In this document: piece by piece, positions 5,479 through 12,409 of the stretch
Position numbering within the stretch: the stretch's first letter is position 1
Layout of the letters: every line of letters begins with the position of its first letter
Virus record (IMG/VR): IMGVR_UViG_3300037493_004751
Coordinates: 1-23,150 of that record
From: a virus
Length of the DNA: 23,150 bases
Reading direction: 5' to 3' (one strand)
The notes under the pieces: generated by a model
Databases searched by the model: none
Told to the model about the DNA's origin: nothing
What the model saw: only the letters and a program-made list of their open reading frames with translations
Made by a program: the position numbers and the translations under genes

Positions 5479-5497
5479 GTCGGGAATGTCTCCCGAC
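5479..5497 (+). promoter_or_regulatory. Conserved 5' mRNA hairpin, copy 4
   Basis: Perfect 7-bp stem GTCGGGA/TCCCGAC with loop ATGTC, identical to copy 1, followed by CTAAC and the ribosome site AAAAGGA (5504-5510). The loop AUG is in frame with the gene at 5519, 11 codons upstream, exactly as in copy 1. Confidence 0.78.
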
Positions 5498-5518
5498 CTA
5501 ACCAAAAGGATTTTGATC

Positions 5519-6118
5519 ATGACAAATGCAAACACTCGCCAAACCGCCAAATCCCTTCAAACCGCCGCAATGGACGCAATTCAGTTGTCGCTTAACGCGA
5601 TTTGCGACCGAGCCAACGACCCAACCGCTCGAATTATTCGCGACGAAGCGCAGGTTCAAATTGATTTCTGTTTTCACATTGGGCTGATTACCCCCGCGCA
5701 AAAGTACGAACTTTACGACCAGTTCGGCTTCGCCATTCGGCTCCACTCTGCGCGACCCTACCGAGCGACGATTGCTGAAATGCTCCCGCTCTATGTCATC
5801 TGCGTAGAGCCGCACGACGCTTCTCCGCGATTCGTTGTGCGTACCAATCAGCAGGGGTACATCATTGAAATGACCCGCGACTGCCACGAGGCTAAATCGT
5901 TTGTCTCGTTTGACGAGGCCAACCGTGCAATGAATATTTGCGTCGGTTGGGCTGACACCCGTTGCATCATGGATGTCCGCACGGGGTTGGCAGTTTCGGA
6001 CCCCGCTGCCGAGCGTGTGGAATACCTGCGAGTGTCCGCTATTGCGGATCGTCAAGAAGCCCGTGAGTCAAACGACACGCCCGTCTTCATGACCGACCGC
6101 GAGCCTGAACTGGACTAA
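5519..6118 (+). CDS. Early protein of unknown function
   Basis: 199 residues, sole gene of unit 4. The ATG at 5519 follows AAAAGGA by 8 nt; the upstream in-frame AUG in the hairpin loop has no ribosome site. Residues 1-75 look helical (AMDAIQLSLNAICDRAND, RIIRDEAQVQIDFCFHIGL). Residues 80-175 look like alternating strands and helices (MLPLYVICVEPHD, RFVVRTNQQGYIIEMTRD, SFDEANRAMNICVG), suggesting a two-domain protein. The tail is acidic. No family recognised. It has its own regulated promoter and terminator, so it is expressed as a separate unit under the same control as bet. Confidence 0.72.
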   Translation: MTNANTRQTAKSLQTAAMDAIQLSLNAICDRANDPTARIIRDEAQVQIDFCFHIGLITPAQKYELYDQFGFAIRLHSARPYRATIAEMLPLYVICVEPHDASPRFVVRTNQQGYIIEMTRDCHEAKSFVSFDEANRAMNICVGWADTRCIMDVRTGLAVSDPAAERVEYLRVSAIADRQEARESNDTPVFMTDREPELD

Positions 6119-6140
6119 GCCCTAAAACACTTTGTCTCGG

Positions 6141-6170
6141 CGCGTCCCAAAGTTGGGGCGCGTTTTTTTT
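6141..6170 (+). terminator. Intrinsic terminator of unit 4
   Basis: CGCGTCCCA (6141-6149) and TGGGGCGCG (6154-6162), 9 bp with one G-U pair and a 4-nt loop, followed by eight T. Confidence 0.88.
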
Positions 6171-6196
6171 ATTCTCAATCCGCTTGCGGATATCGT
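6168..6196 (+). promoter_or_regulatory. Weak putative promoter before the HTH gene
   Basis: TTTATT (6168-6173), 17 bp and TATCGT (6191-6196) would start transcription at about 6203, the base before the ATG, so again a leaderless message. The -35 match is poor (3/6) and overlaps the terminator U-run. Confidence 0.3.
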
Positions 6197-6203
6197 AGGG
6201 GCC

Positions 6204-6440
6204 ATGAAAGCGAGATCAAAAATCCCACAATTGGAACTGGCGGAACTCGGCGTGGATTGGCTGACTACAGGACAGGTAGCGCGGCGGCTAGGTGTGTCCG
6301 CTGCCACAGTTTCTAAATGGATTGATTCAGGGAGGCTACTCGGTATGCGCCTGCCCGAATCGCAGGCAAGGCGGGTTCACCCTGAGGCCCTACGCGAGTT
6401 CTGTCAACGGGAGGGGTTTGATCGTGCGCGAGGCGGCTGA
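6204..6440 (+). CDS. Excisionase/MerR-type helix-turn-helix protein
   Basis: 78 residues from the ATG at 6204; further upstream the frame would translate the terminator. Residues 19-70 match the HTH_17 type of small DNA-binding protein: WLTTGQVARRLGVSAATVSK is the helix-turn-helix, followed by the wing segment WIDSGRLLGMRLPESQARRV and the helix HPEALREFCQREG. Such proteins act as excisionases or as small transcription regulators. No integrase is visible, so a regulator is at least as likely. No good Shine-Dalgarno precedes the start (GTAGGGGCC), which fits a leaderless message. The next gene starts inside its end. Confidence 0.82.
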   Translation: MKARSKIPQLELAELGVDWLTTGQVARRLGVSAATVSKWIDSGRLLGMRLPESQARRVHPEALREFCQREGFDRARGG

Positions 6441-6636
6441 GGCCGCTGAGGCCGCGCAGCGCGAGCGGGAGCGTCTTGCGCTCGTCATCACGCTTGGGGC
6501 GGTGCGGATGCTCCTGTGGGAGTCGCCTACGGATTCAGGAGTGAACGATGCCTACCGCAGACTTCTGACACACGCCGAGGGGGTGTTGCGTGACGAAATG
6601 TTGCCGCGATATTCTAAAGTTTGCGACACATTGTAA
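6424..6636 (+). CDS. Small helical protein, last gene of the rightward arm
   Basis: 70 residues from a GTG at 6424, chosen because GGGAGGGG (6409-6416) lies 7 nt upstream inside the HTH gene. The frame overlaps that gene by 17 bases. The N-terminus is a charged alanine-rich helix (REAAEAAEAAQRERERLAL), followed by a hydrophobic helix (ITLGAVRMLLWE) and a basic C-terminal helix. It is soluble in appearance, with no recognised motif. It is probably made together with the HTH protein and could be its partner, which is only inference from overlap. Confidence 0.55.
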   Translation: MREAAEAAEAAQRERERLALVITLGAVRMLLWESPTDSGVNDAYRRLLTHAEGVLRDEMLPRYSKVCDTL

Positions 6637-6693
6637 AATCCGCTATTCTCTACCTGCCGTCACGAGGCCACCCTTTGATCTTTTCCCCTAGCG

Positions 6694-6722
6694 TCCCCCT
6701 TTCACCTATGTTGGAAGGGGGA
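6694..6722. terminator. Hairpin between convergent transcription arms
   Basis: Arms 6694-6703 and 6714-6722 pair over 9 bp with one bulged T and a 10-nt loop. On the plus strand the stem is followed by a T-rich stretch (TGTTTATTT). On the minus strand there is no U-run. It therefore looks mainly like the end of the rightward transcripts, placed against the stop codon of the last late gene. Confidence 0.6.
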
Positions 6723-6725
6723 TGT

Positions 6726-7172
6726 TTATTTAGGAGACTCGATAAATCCAAGTGGGAGCGGCAATTTTGGTGAATCGGGGAGATCCCACAAAGCCAACGG
6801 GCATTTTGCGCTCGGCATAGTTGCCTTGACAGTCAACTCAGATCTCCGATTCTCGCCGCAGCCGCATCGAGTGCAATATCCAAGTTTTCCTTCTTCGTCA
6901 ACTCGTTTGAGTTTGGTGCAGGCGTTACAGGTTTCAAGCCTTGCCACAAGCACATCGTGCGCGACTGGGCCACAGGCTAAAAGGCTTGCTTCTGCCTTAA
7001 CCCACGAAAGCCCCTTGGCAACTAACCCCTGCTTGTGTGGGTCTGTGCGCCCGACGGTAACTCCAACAAGTTTTATGCTTTTGCATTCAGAACATCGTGA
7101 CTCAGGCGCATCTCCACCACCGATTTTGGGATGTCGGCACAATCCCTCTGACCACCAAAAACACGCGCTCAT
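6726..7172 (-). CDS. Cysteine-rich zinc-ribbon-like protein, end of late operon
   Basis: 148 residues from the ATG at 7172, which overlaps the stop of the preceding gene (ATGA). There are two metal-binding-type regions: an N-terminal one (CFWWSEGLCRHP and ESRCSEC, residues about 4-30) and a central one (LETCNACTKL, then YCTRCGCGENRR and KCPLALW, residues about 83-135). The second resembles a zinc-ribbon module, C-x2-C...C-x2-C-x-C...C, seen in unnamed phage proteins. The end is proline-rich. It is the last gene of the late operon. A structural or DNA-associated role is possible; nothing in the sequence decides. Confidence 0.72.
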   Translation of the reverse strand: MSACFWWSEGLCRHPKIGGGDAPESRCSECKSIKLVGVTVGRTDPHKQGLVAKGLSWVKAEASLLACGPVAHDVLVARLETCNACTKLKRVDEEGKLGYCTRCGCGENRRSELTVKATMPSAKCPLALWDLPDSPKLPLPLGFIESPK

Positions 7173-8479
7173 AGCGTAAACCCCCACGACCATTCACGGG
7201 TTGTAGTGTCCTTTTCACACCAGTCAGGCCAGTAATTAATTACGAAATTTTCAGGAACATAAACGGGATTGTCGGAACAATACGGAAGCATAGCCCCCGC
7301 ATAGGAAGTCGCGCAGTAGTAGCCGTTGGGATCTAATTCAGTCTCAATGCAATATTCTTCAATGGTTGCAACCTCAATGGGAGAGCAGATTGCACACGCA
7401 ACCCCACCGAAATTAAGCGGATTTACGCCATCAAGCAACCCGCCATGTGGGACTAGCCATCCCTGACATCCGCCGTTGTGTGGTTCGTCAAATGTGGTTT
7501 GCGTCAGACAATTTCCGCTACCCGTTACAAGGAAATTCTTGATGCATAACTCAACAGAATCCTCGCTGTAGCACGGCTGAACGATGAGATCGCATGGATA
7601 AGGACAACACGGATCCATGCTTGTGTCAAACGAATGAGTCAGGAATTTTCCCGTGGTGACTGGGGTAAACAAAATTACGGGTCGGGCTGTTACATCCCCA
7701 ACCTCATTGCACAAGGTCGTGCAGAGGATGGTTAAGACTTTTCCCGCAGGAACAAGATTAAACGGGTTTCCAATTGAGCAATTAAAAGGGGTCATTGGGC
7801 AAAACGCCTCCGTAGAGCAACTGCCTTTCCCTATAAGCGTTCCCGTAAAAGACCATTGCTCCTCCTGCACTTGTCGGAAAATGAGATCGTCAGGGGACGA
7901 TGGCCCCACACAATCAGTACACCCTATCGGATTGTAAAAATTTCCAACATCTCCGTCATTGCAATCAGTCCCTGAACAATTCCAACAGACACAGGGGTTC
8001 ACCCCCTTAGAAAGATAAAATCCTGCCCCTGCACCACAGGCGGGGCCATCTCCACACGGAACACACGGTTCGGGTGGCACATTCCCTGTATATGTCATGC
8101 AACCCCCGTTTTGCTCCTTAAAGCAGCAAGATCCGCCGAACCAATTAGCGCAAGTGTGATGGCCTCCAACGCTATAAGCACGGCGAATTCGGTTGTACGA
8201 AAAAACGCAACTTGATGCGGTGTAACGGAAAAGTGATGCTCCTAATCCCGTGCAAATTGTTCCGCTGCGAGTCATTGTCGCCGTCACCGACCAGTAAATT
8301 TCCTCGACGGTAAATTCCTGCGGCGAAGCACTTGGGGTGATTTCTCGCTTTGTTGTAGATGACCCCGACCATGTCACATTGATCGTTGAGGTTGGGCTAC
8401 ACGCCCACCAATTACAGCAGGTGCTTGGAACGGGTGGCCCACCGCCGCAACAACAGGCTGACAGGACTGCGCTACTCAT
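7169..8479 (-). CDS. Very cysteine-rich large protein, possible virion surface protein
   Basis: 436 residues with about 39 cysteines (9%), spread along the whole length as CC, CxC and CxxC groups (ACCCGGGPPVPSTCC at the start, CVPCGDGPAC, NPCVCWNCSGTDC, DPCCPYPCDL). The sequence is otherwise rich in T, S, G, P, N and aromatic residues and poor in lysine, typical of a secreted or exposed disulfide-bonded or metal-bound fold. No signal peptide or membrane segment is seen. It lies between the small-membrane-protein cluster and the zinc-ribbon gene, coupled to both by ATGA overlaps. A tail-tip or host-contact role is plausible from the position after the adhesin, but I recognise no family. Confidence 0.78.
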   Translation of the reverse strand: MSSAVLSACCCGGGPPVPSTCCNWWACSPTSTINVTWSGSSTTKREITPSASPQEFTVEEIYWSVTATMTRSGTICTGLGASLFRYTASSCVFSYNRIRRAYSVGGHHTCANWFGGSCCFKEQNGGCMTYTGNVPPEPCVPCGDGPACGAGAGFYLSKGVNPCVCWNCSGTDCNDGDVGNFYNPIGCTDCVGPSSPDDLIFRQVQEEQWSFTGTLIGKGSCSTEAFCPMTPFNCSIGNPFNLVPAGKVLTILCTTLCNEVGDVTARPVILFTPVTTGKFLTHSFDTSMDPCCPYPCDLIVQPCYSEDSVELCIKNFLVTGSGNCLTQTTFDEPHNGGCQGWLVPHGGLLDGVNPLNFGGVACAICSPIEVATIEEYCIETELDPNGYYCATSYAGAMLPYCSDNPVYVPENFVINYWPDWCEKDTTTREWSWGFTL

Positions 8480-8838
8480 TTGTGTTCATATTCTGCCGCG
8501 ACAAAACTAGGGGGTACTGCCCACCATCCCTCAGGGATTTTAACCTCTGCCTCTGATAGCACCCATTGACCCTCAACGAGGGTGTAAATCCTTCCCGCGA
8601 TCTGTGGCCCCATCCGAATCGGGCTTGATTCGGGGACTAGCACCGTTCTCGTGCATCCACTCGCGAATGCGAGTGCCGCCACGGCGCAACCGATCAGGAT
8701 CAATGTCACCATCAACGGCGATATTGCCACGCTCGATACGCCTGAGGAGGTAATCCACGAGCGCAACCGCGACCAACGCGACAATCTTGTTGAACATGGC
8801 GCGTTATCCTCGTACCAATCGTCGTAACTGTCGTTCAT
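8476..8838 (-). CDS. Membrane lipoprotein, o-spanin (Rz1)-like candidate
   Basis: 120 residues from the ATG at 8838 (GGGAGC upstream, ATGA overlap with the previous stop). Residues 42-61 are a hydrophobic stretch (MVTLILIGCAVAALAFASGC) that ends in a lipobox-like AFASGC at about 57-62. After the cysteine comes a short exposed domain rich in proline (VLVPESSPIRMGP, IPEGWWAVPPSF). That is the layout of outer-membrane lipoproteins of the Rz1 type. Residues 1-42 are read out of frame from the gene at 8573-8797. An internal ATG at 8712 would give a conventional 78-residue lipoprotein but lacks a ribosome site. Spanins link inner and outer membranes and fuse them at lysis; this identification is inference. 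Confidence 0.62.
   Translation of the reverse strand: MNDSYDDWYEDNAPCSTRLSRWSRLRSWITSSGVSSVAISPLMVTLILIGCAVAALAFASGCTRTVLVPESSPIRMGPQIAGRIYTLVEGQWVLSEAEVKIPEGWWAVPPSFVAAEYEHK
8573..8797 (-). CDS. Small membrane-anchored protein overlapping the lipoprotein gene
   Basis: 74 residues, entirely inside the lipoprotein frame but in another frame. The ATG at 8797 follows GAGGATAA. Residues 2-17 form an N-terminal hydrophobic segment (FNKIVALVAVALVDYLL). The rest is charged and helical (RRIERGN, DPDRLRRGGTRIREWMHENG), the form of small inner-membrane proteins in phage lysis clusters. Its composition looks like real coding sequence, and it has its own ribosome site. Two real genes in two frames over the same DNA is the classic Rz/Rz1 arrangement. 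It may be a holin-associated or i-spanin-like protein. Confidence 0.55.
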   Translation of the reverse strand: MFNKIVALVAVALVDYLLRRIERGNIAVDGDIDPDRLRRGGTRIREWMHENGASPRIKPDSDGATDRGKDLHPR

Positions 8839-9035
8839 TTTGCTCCCGCAGATTCGGAACTCACGCCGTTGTCGCGAGCGAAAAACAAACCGAATCCTGC
8901 AAGGGTTGCCGCAAGGACAACGCCCCAGTCAGGATTTGTGGTTGGGTCGCTGTCAGTCATTGCCGTTACGGCAACGCCGACCGCAACTAAAATTGCCCCA
9001 AGCCCTGCGAGAGAAGTGCGCCACGATTTAGTCAT
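8835..9035 (-). CDS. Two-helix membrane protein, holin candidate
   Basis: 66 residues from the ATG at 9035, preceded by AAGGAACACTAAA. Two hydrophobic segments, SLAGLGAILVAVGVAVTAM (about 8-26) and GVVLAATLAGFGLFFA (about 38-53), are separated by a short acidic loop (TDSDPTTNPDW). A polar C-terminus RDNGVSSESAGAK follows. Size and topology fit small class II holins or other phage membrane proteins; the RDNxVSSE tail is one I have seen in small unnamed phage proteins. No endolysin is visible nearby to confirm a lysis role. One base separates it from the preceding 58-residue gene, and its stop overlaps the next start. Confidence 0.65.
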   Translation of the reverse strand: MTKSWRTSLAGLGAILVAVGVAVTAMTDSDPTTNPDWGVVLAATLAGFGLFFARDNGVSSESAGAK

Positions 9036-9036
9036 T

Positions 9037-9213
9037 TTAGTGTTCCTTTTTTTGGTCGCGAAGCCTGTTGACTTCGCCTTGCAAGTGATCAATATCTCGA
9101 CGCATTCCCGCAATTTGCTCGCGAAGCGCGGCGAGACTGGTGTGCAGCCACGCCGCTGCGCCGAGAATTGTGGCAATAGGAGCAATGATAGTACCGATTT
9201 GTTCGATTGTCAT
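9037..9213 (-). CDS. 58-residue single-pass coiled-coil membrane protein, i-spanin/XhlA-like
   Basis: A short frame read by hand: ATG at 9213, stop TAA at 9039-9037. An N-terminal hydrophobic segment (IGTIIAPIATILGAAAWLH, about residues 6-24) is followed by an amphipathic charged helix (ALREQIAGMRRDIDHLQGEV, then NRLRDQKKEH) with heptad-spaced hydrophobics. One membrane anchor plus coiled coil is the design of i-spanins and of XhlA-type proteins. It sits between the adhesin gene and the holin candidate, with tight spacing on the downstream side (1 bp). A lysis or membrane role is inferred from design and position. Confidence 0.68.
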   Translation of the reverse strand: MTIEQIGTIIAPIATILGAAAWLHTSLAALREQIAGMRRDIDHLQGEVNRLRDQKKEH

Positions 9214-9222
9214 TGTGAGATT

Positions 9223-10164
9223 TCAAGAACAGAATGTTGTAACGCGCACATACCCGTTTCCGCCTCTGCCACCTGTCCCTGCGGGGCTTCCGACTCCACC
9301 GCCCCCACCACCGCTTCCCCGAATTCCTTTGCCGCCTGTACCACCGCCTGAGCCACCACCACCTGCTCCACTACCAAACCCGAACGAGTCAGCAGAGACA
9401 ACCCCGTCTCCGCCTGCCCCCCCAATGATGGAAAGTCCTCCCGCTCCCCCTCCACCAGTTGCAGGGGTAGCAGAACCTGTAATTGAGGTTTTTCGCGCCG
9501 AACCTCCCGTCCCTCCTTGCGCCCCCGTACTGCCACCACCGCCACCGCCACCGCTGCCTCGTCCACCAACGCAACCTGCCGCACTCGTCGTACCACCTGC
9601 GCCGTACACATTAATCAACCGTGTGCCAATGGTGGTTGGAGCGGTTTGCCCACGCGCACCAGTTGCCGTCACATAAATGGTAGAGGTTCCAAAAGTGGTC
9701 GCTCCCGCAATTTCGTTTGCTGTCCCTCCCGCAGTACCCGCACCCACGGCAACGGTTACGGTTGCGGTCAAATCAGAGGCCGCGAACATCAGGGTTTCAT
9801 ATGCCCCACTTGCACCCGCAACGCCACCCGTTAATCCTGTCCCCGTCACCCCGCTTGCGCCTCCCCCACTAGCCTCGACGAGTACAAGGAACGCCCCTGC
9901 GGGTTTTGTCCAAGTCGTTCCCGTTGCGCTACCCCCGTTTGGCGTGTCATCGTAAAACTCTTGCAGGTTAATCGTGTGAGAGATTGCAGACCAAGCGGTT
10001 GCGTAGTCGGCAGCAGAGGTCTTCGTTAGCACCGTTCCCGTTGCACCTCCAACGGGAACTCCAACGCCGTTTGCTCCTGCCTGCCCCTGCGTAACCGACA
10101 ACTCGACCCCTGTGTCTGTGACCACAACCGTGACATCGGTGTTGGAAATTTGAATCGTGGTCAT
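9223..10164 (-). CDS. Glycine-rich tail adhesin or fibre tip
   Basis: 313 residues. The N-terminal 60 residues (MTTIQISNTDVTVVVTDTG, GQAGANGVGVPVGG, SAADYATAW) are typical of phage fibre proteins with a short collagen-like stretch. Residues about 60-200 form a beta-rich domain. Residues 200-305 are dominated by glycine runs (GSGGGGGGGG, GGGGAGGLSIIGGAGGDG, GAGGGGSGGGTGGKG) and end in GRGGNGYVRV, the closing motif of glycine-rich tip domains. In such adhesins glycine-rich strands form polyglycine II helices whose loops contact the host receptor. The start overlaps the stop of the gene before it by 4 bases. Host range is probably set here. Confidence 0.82.
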   Translation of the reverse strand: MTTIQISNTDVTVVVTDTGVELSVTQGQAGANGVGVPVGGATGTVLTKTSAADYATAWSAISHTINLQEFYDDTPNGGSATGTTWTKPAGAFLVLVEASGGGASGVTGTGLTGGVAGASGAYETLMFAASDLTATVTVAVGAGTAGGTANEIAGATTFGTSTIYVTATGARGQTAPTTIGTRLINVYGAGGTTSAAGCVGGRGSGGGGGGGSTGAQGGTGGSARKTSITGSATPATGGGGAGGLSIIGGAGGDGVVSADSFGFGSGAGGGGSGGGTGGKGIRGSGGGGGGVGSPAGTGGRGGNGYVRVTTFCS

Positions 10165-10502
10165 GGAGTCACCTCGCCTACATATGGCAAAACTTGCAAT
10201 GCTCCACCAAGGTAGTAGGGGCGTTTAACGCCCCCTGCCCACTCGATGTAAAAGTCGAACTTCCCGTTTCCCGAGTCAAAAATTGCGGTGGTCGCCGCAG
10301 GAATCACCATGATTTTTTCGGCGGTTGTCGCTCCCGCCGTGAGTAGACCGTTTGCGGTTGTCGCGGTTAAAAACGCGGCCTCATTGGGCATCGCGCAAAC
10401 AACCGACCACCCAGTAGCGGACGCGATATCCGCAACTCCCGTAAGGGTAATAGTCTGTTGGTAGGTCTGACCCTTAGCGAAAATGATTGTCCATCGGCTC
10501 AT
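10161..10502 (-). CDS. Small tail-tip or baseplate-associated protein
   Basis: 113 residues, beta-rich throughout (WTIIFAKGQTYQQTITLTG, GWSVVCAMPN, FDFYIEWAGGVKRPYYLGG). The opening resembles the N-terminal beta-sandwich of proteins that attach fibres to tails: a strand pair, a Q/T-rich turn, then strands that finish in a hydrophobic VLPYVGEV. It is coupled by 4-base overlaps to the 636-residue tail protein before it and to the glycine-rich adhesin after it. A connector between tail tip and adhesin is a reasonable inference; no family is named with confidence. Confidence 0.65.
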   Translation of the reverse strand: MSRWTIIFAKGQTYQQTITLTGVADIASATGWSVVCAMPNEAAFLTATTANGLLTAGATTAEKIMVIPAATTAIFDSGNGKFDFYIEWAGGVKRPYYLGGALQVLPYVGEVTP

Positions 10503-12409
10503 GGCGGAATTACCTCTGTACAGGTGACTTTAACAGCGTTTGGAGTGCTAAACCAGTATTGCGCTGTGCGGGAAGCAGGCGGCGTACTCACGAACGCGGT
10601 CGGAAAATGCTCAACCATCAGGACTACCGAGGCTTCACAAATAGGGAGGCAGTCAATAGTCGCGGTCGTGACATCGGCCTGAACCACCCCACCCGCAATA
10701 ACATTTGACCCCGCACCTGCGACCGTAAAAACATTTCCGTTTTCCATCATGTTGCGCGCAGTACCCGTGCGTTTCCGCACACCTATATCAACAGTCAACG
10801 GGCTATTCGCGGAGGTGTTGGGTTCAACCTCTTGAAACGCATAAGTCCATCGCCAATAATCAGACGCTAGACCGTCAATGATCATTGTGGTTCCAATGCG
10901 AGTCGAGGCTCCTATTACCGCAGGAAACACTCGCGTGTTTGGCGGAGCAACATCAATCATGGTGATGCCGCTACCAAGCCGCCGCGCCTGTGCCAATCCC
11001 TTGCCCATCACAATTTCGCTTGGATGATCAGCAGGTAATCCGTCAGGGCCAAAAATCCAATCCTCAGGGTCACATTCCGTAGTCGTGATTGGGACAAGTT
11101 GATTTTCGTCCCCCACATTGCTGCCGAGTTCTCGCGAATGGCTGAGTTGTTTTGTCCGTTGGCCAATGCTGTAGCGCAGCATTGTGCCGCGAAACGCGCC
11201 AAACGCCAAAGTCGGCCATCCCATCCACACGACTTTCCCTATAGACATTTCACAACGCTTTTGCAAAAGCGCAATGACTAGGGTTTTGTAACCAACCCAA
11301 TCCCACGCAGGAGGAAGGGGAGTGTTTAGCGTGTTAGTAAGATCGACGCTTGGATCCCACACGATGTCTTCGGCGGCAACAAGTGGACGAGGCTCACGCA
11401 AAAGCATAGTCGTGCCGTTGGGCTGTCGCGACCGCCCAGTCGCAAGTGGATCCTCTACGCCAAATTCGCACCAGTCCGTAAATTTCAAAAAGGCAGAACT
11501 TACCGCGGCAGAGTTGTTGCAATAGCGCGTTCGTCCCTCAATGTCACGATACGGAAACGAGGTGGCAACCTCGTTAGGCATCCGATTAATCTGCGTGTTG
11601 TTACTTGCGTTCCACGACAGGAGCAGCAGATCTGTTGCAACTACGGTTGAACTCGTTGGCTCAAGACCCGCGGTGTACGCTCGGTGGTTTGCGTTCATGT
11701 ACGCATCGAGTAACGCAATGTCGTTTTTAATTTCACAACAAATGTACCCCGATGCATAATCCCACAACAGGATATATCCCGTTGCCGACAATACAATGTC
11801 GATTGCCATCGCAATACTGCAATCGGGAGTTAGCCGATGATCAGCAAGTCGATTGTTCAGCAGCAGCGCGGGGTTATAAGTGCCGTTTCCAAATGTGCCA
11901 AACGGCAGTAACCCTTTAAGGGTGGTGAGGAGAGTCAACAGGGTAGTTGCAGCCCCAAGTCCCGAGGCTTGCCACCTGCCGTCCGACGAAAACATTGGCC
12001 CAAGGACAGGGTTGTCTACCGTTGTTGCAAGGACGGTGCGTTTCCACCAATAGCGGACATCGACAGCCTCAACGACCGACACCCCCGCATGGGTAGGAAC
12101 GATGTAGAGCGGTCGCGGAGGAAGCAACCAAACATCAATTGACTGCACCGCAAGGCTTGAGGCTTCGCGCCATTTGAATTGAGCAGTCCCAACTCCGCCT
12201 CCTGCGTTGTTTGCGTACAGGGTTGTAATCTGATTTTGCGAAACTAAAACACGAATTCGCGTGTGCCGACTTGCACCTGCGGGAATCTCAATGCTAAAAA
12301 GTTCGTCATTCGACAAACCTGCAATGGCTGCAATTTCGAGGATTTCGCCTTCAGGAACAAGCGCAGGAACAACCGCGCCTGTAGAAAGCAGAAAATAAGC
12401 CTCGATCAT
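10499..12409 (-). CDS. Large tail-tip protein, hub/fibre-type, family not recognised
   Basis: 636 residues, no membrane segment or catalytic motif found. The first 200 residues (MIEAYFLLSTGAVVPALVPEG, RIRVLVSQNQITTLYANN, VWLLPPRPLYIVPTH) are beta-rich. The middle, about 170-280, looks like a mixed domain (LTPDCSIAMAIDIVLSATGY, LLWDYASGYICCEI). The end is again beta-rich and slightly cysteine-rich. Size, order and composition (few lysines, many T, A, G, V) match tail hub or central fibre proteins that follow the tape measure in siphoviruses. Four-base overlaps with both neighbours show it is part of the same translation-coupled block. Confidence 0.65.
   Translation of the reverse strand: MIEAYFLLSTGAVVPALVPEGEILEIAAIAGLSNDELFSIEIPAGASRHTRIRVLVSQNQITTLYANNAGGGVGTAQFKWREASSLAVQSIDVWLLPPRPLYIVPTHAGVSVVEAVDVRYWWKRTVLATTVDNPVLGPMFSSDGRWQASGLGAATTLLTLLTTLKGLLPFGTFGNGTYNPALLLNNRLADHRLTPDCSIAMAIDIVLSATGYILLWDYASGYICCEIKNDIALLDAYMNANHRAYTAGLEPTSSTVVATDLLLLSWNASNNTQINRMPNEVATSFPYRDIEGRTRYCNNSAAVSSAFLKFTDWCEFGVEDPLATGRSRQPNGTTMLLREPRPLVAAEDIVWDPSVDLTNTLNTPLPPAWDWVGYKTLVIALLQKRCEMSIGKVVWMGWPTLAFGAFRGTMLRYSIGQRTKQLSHSRELGSNVGDENQLVPITTTECDPEDWIFGPDGLPADHPSEIVMGKGLAQARRLGSGITMIDVAPPNTRVFPAVIGASTRIGTTMIIDGLASDYWRWTYAFQEVEPNTSANSPLTVDIGVRKRTGTARNMMENGNVFTVAGAGSNVIAGGVVQADVTTATIDCLPICEASVVLMVEHFPTAFVSTPPASRTAQYWFSTPNAVKVTCTEVIPP

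Noticed and set aside
996-5497. CRISPR-like repeats or transposon ends
   Set aside because: The four repeated blocks are kilobases apart, always upstream of genes and with promoter geometry; no spacers or target duplications are seen.
9140-9676. A proline-rich plus-strand open frame
   Set aside because: It is the complement of the glycine-rich adhesin: GGN codons read as CCN-type codons on the other strand.
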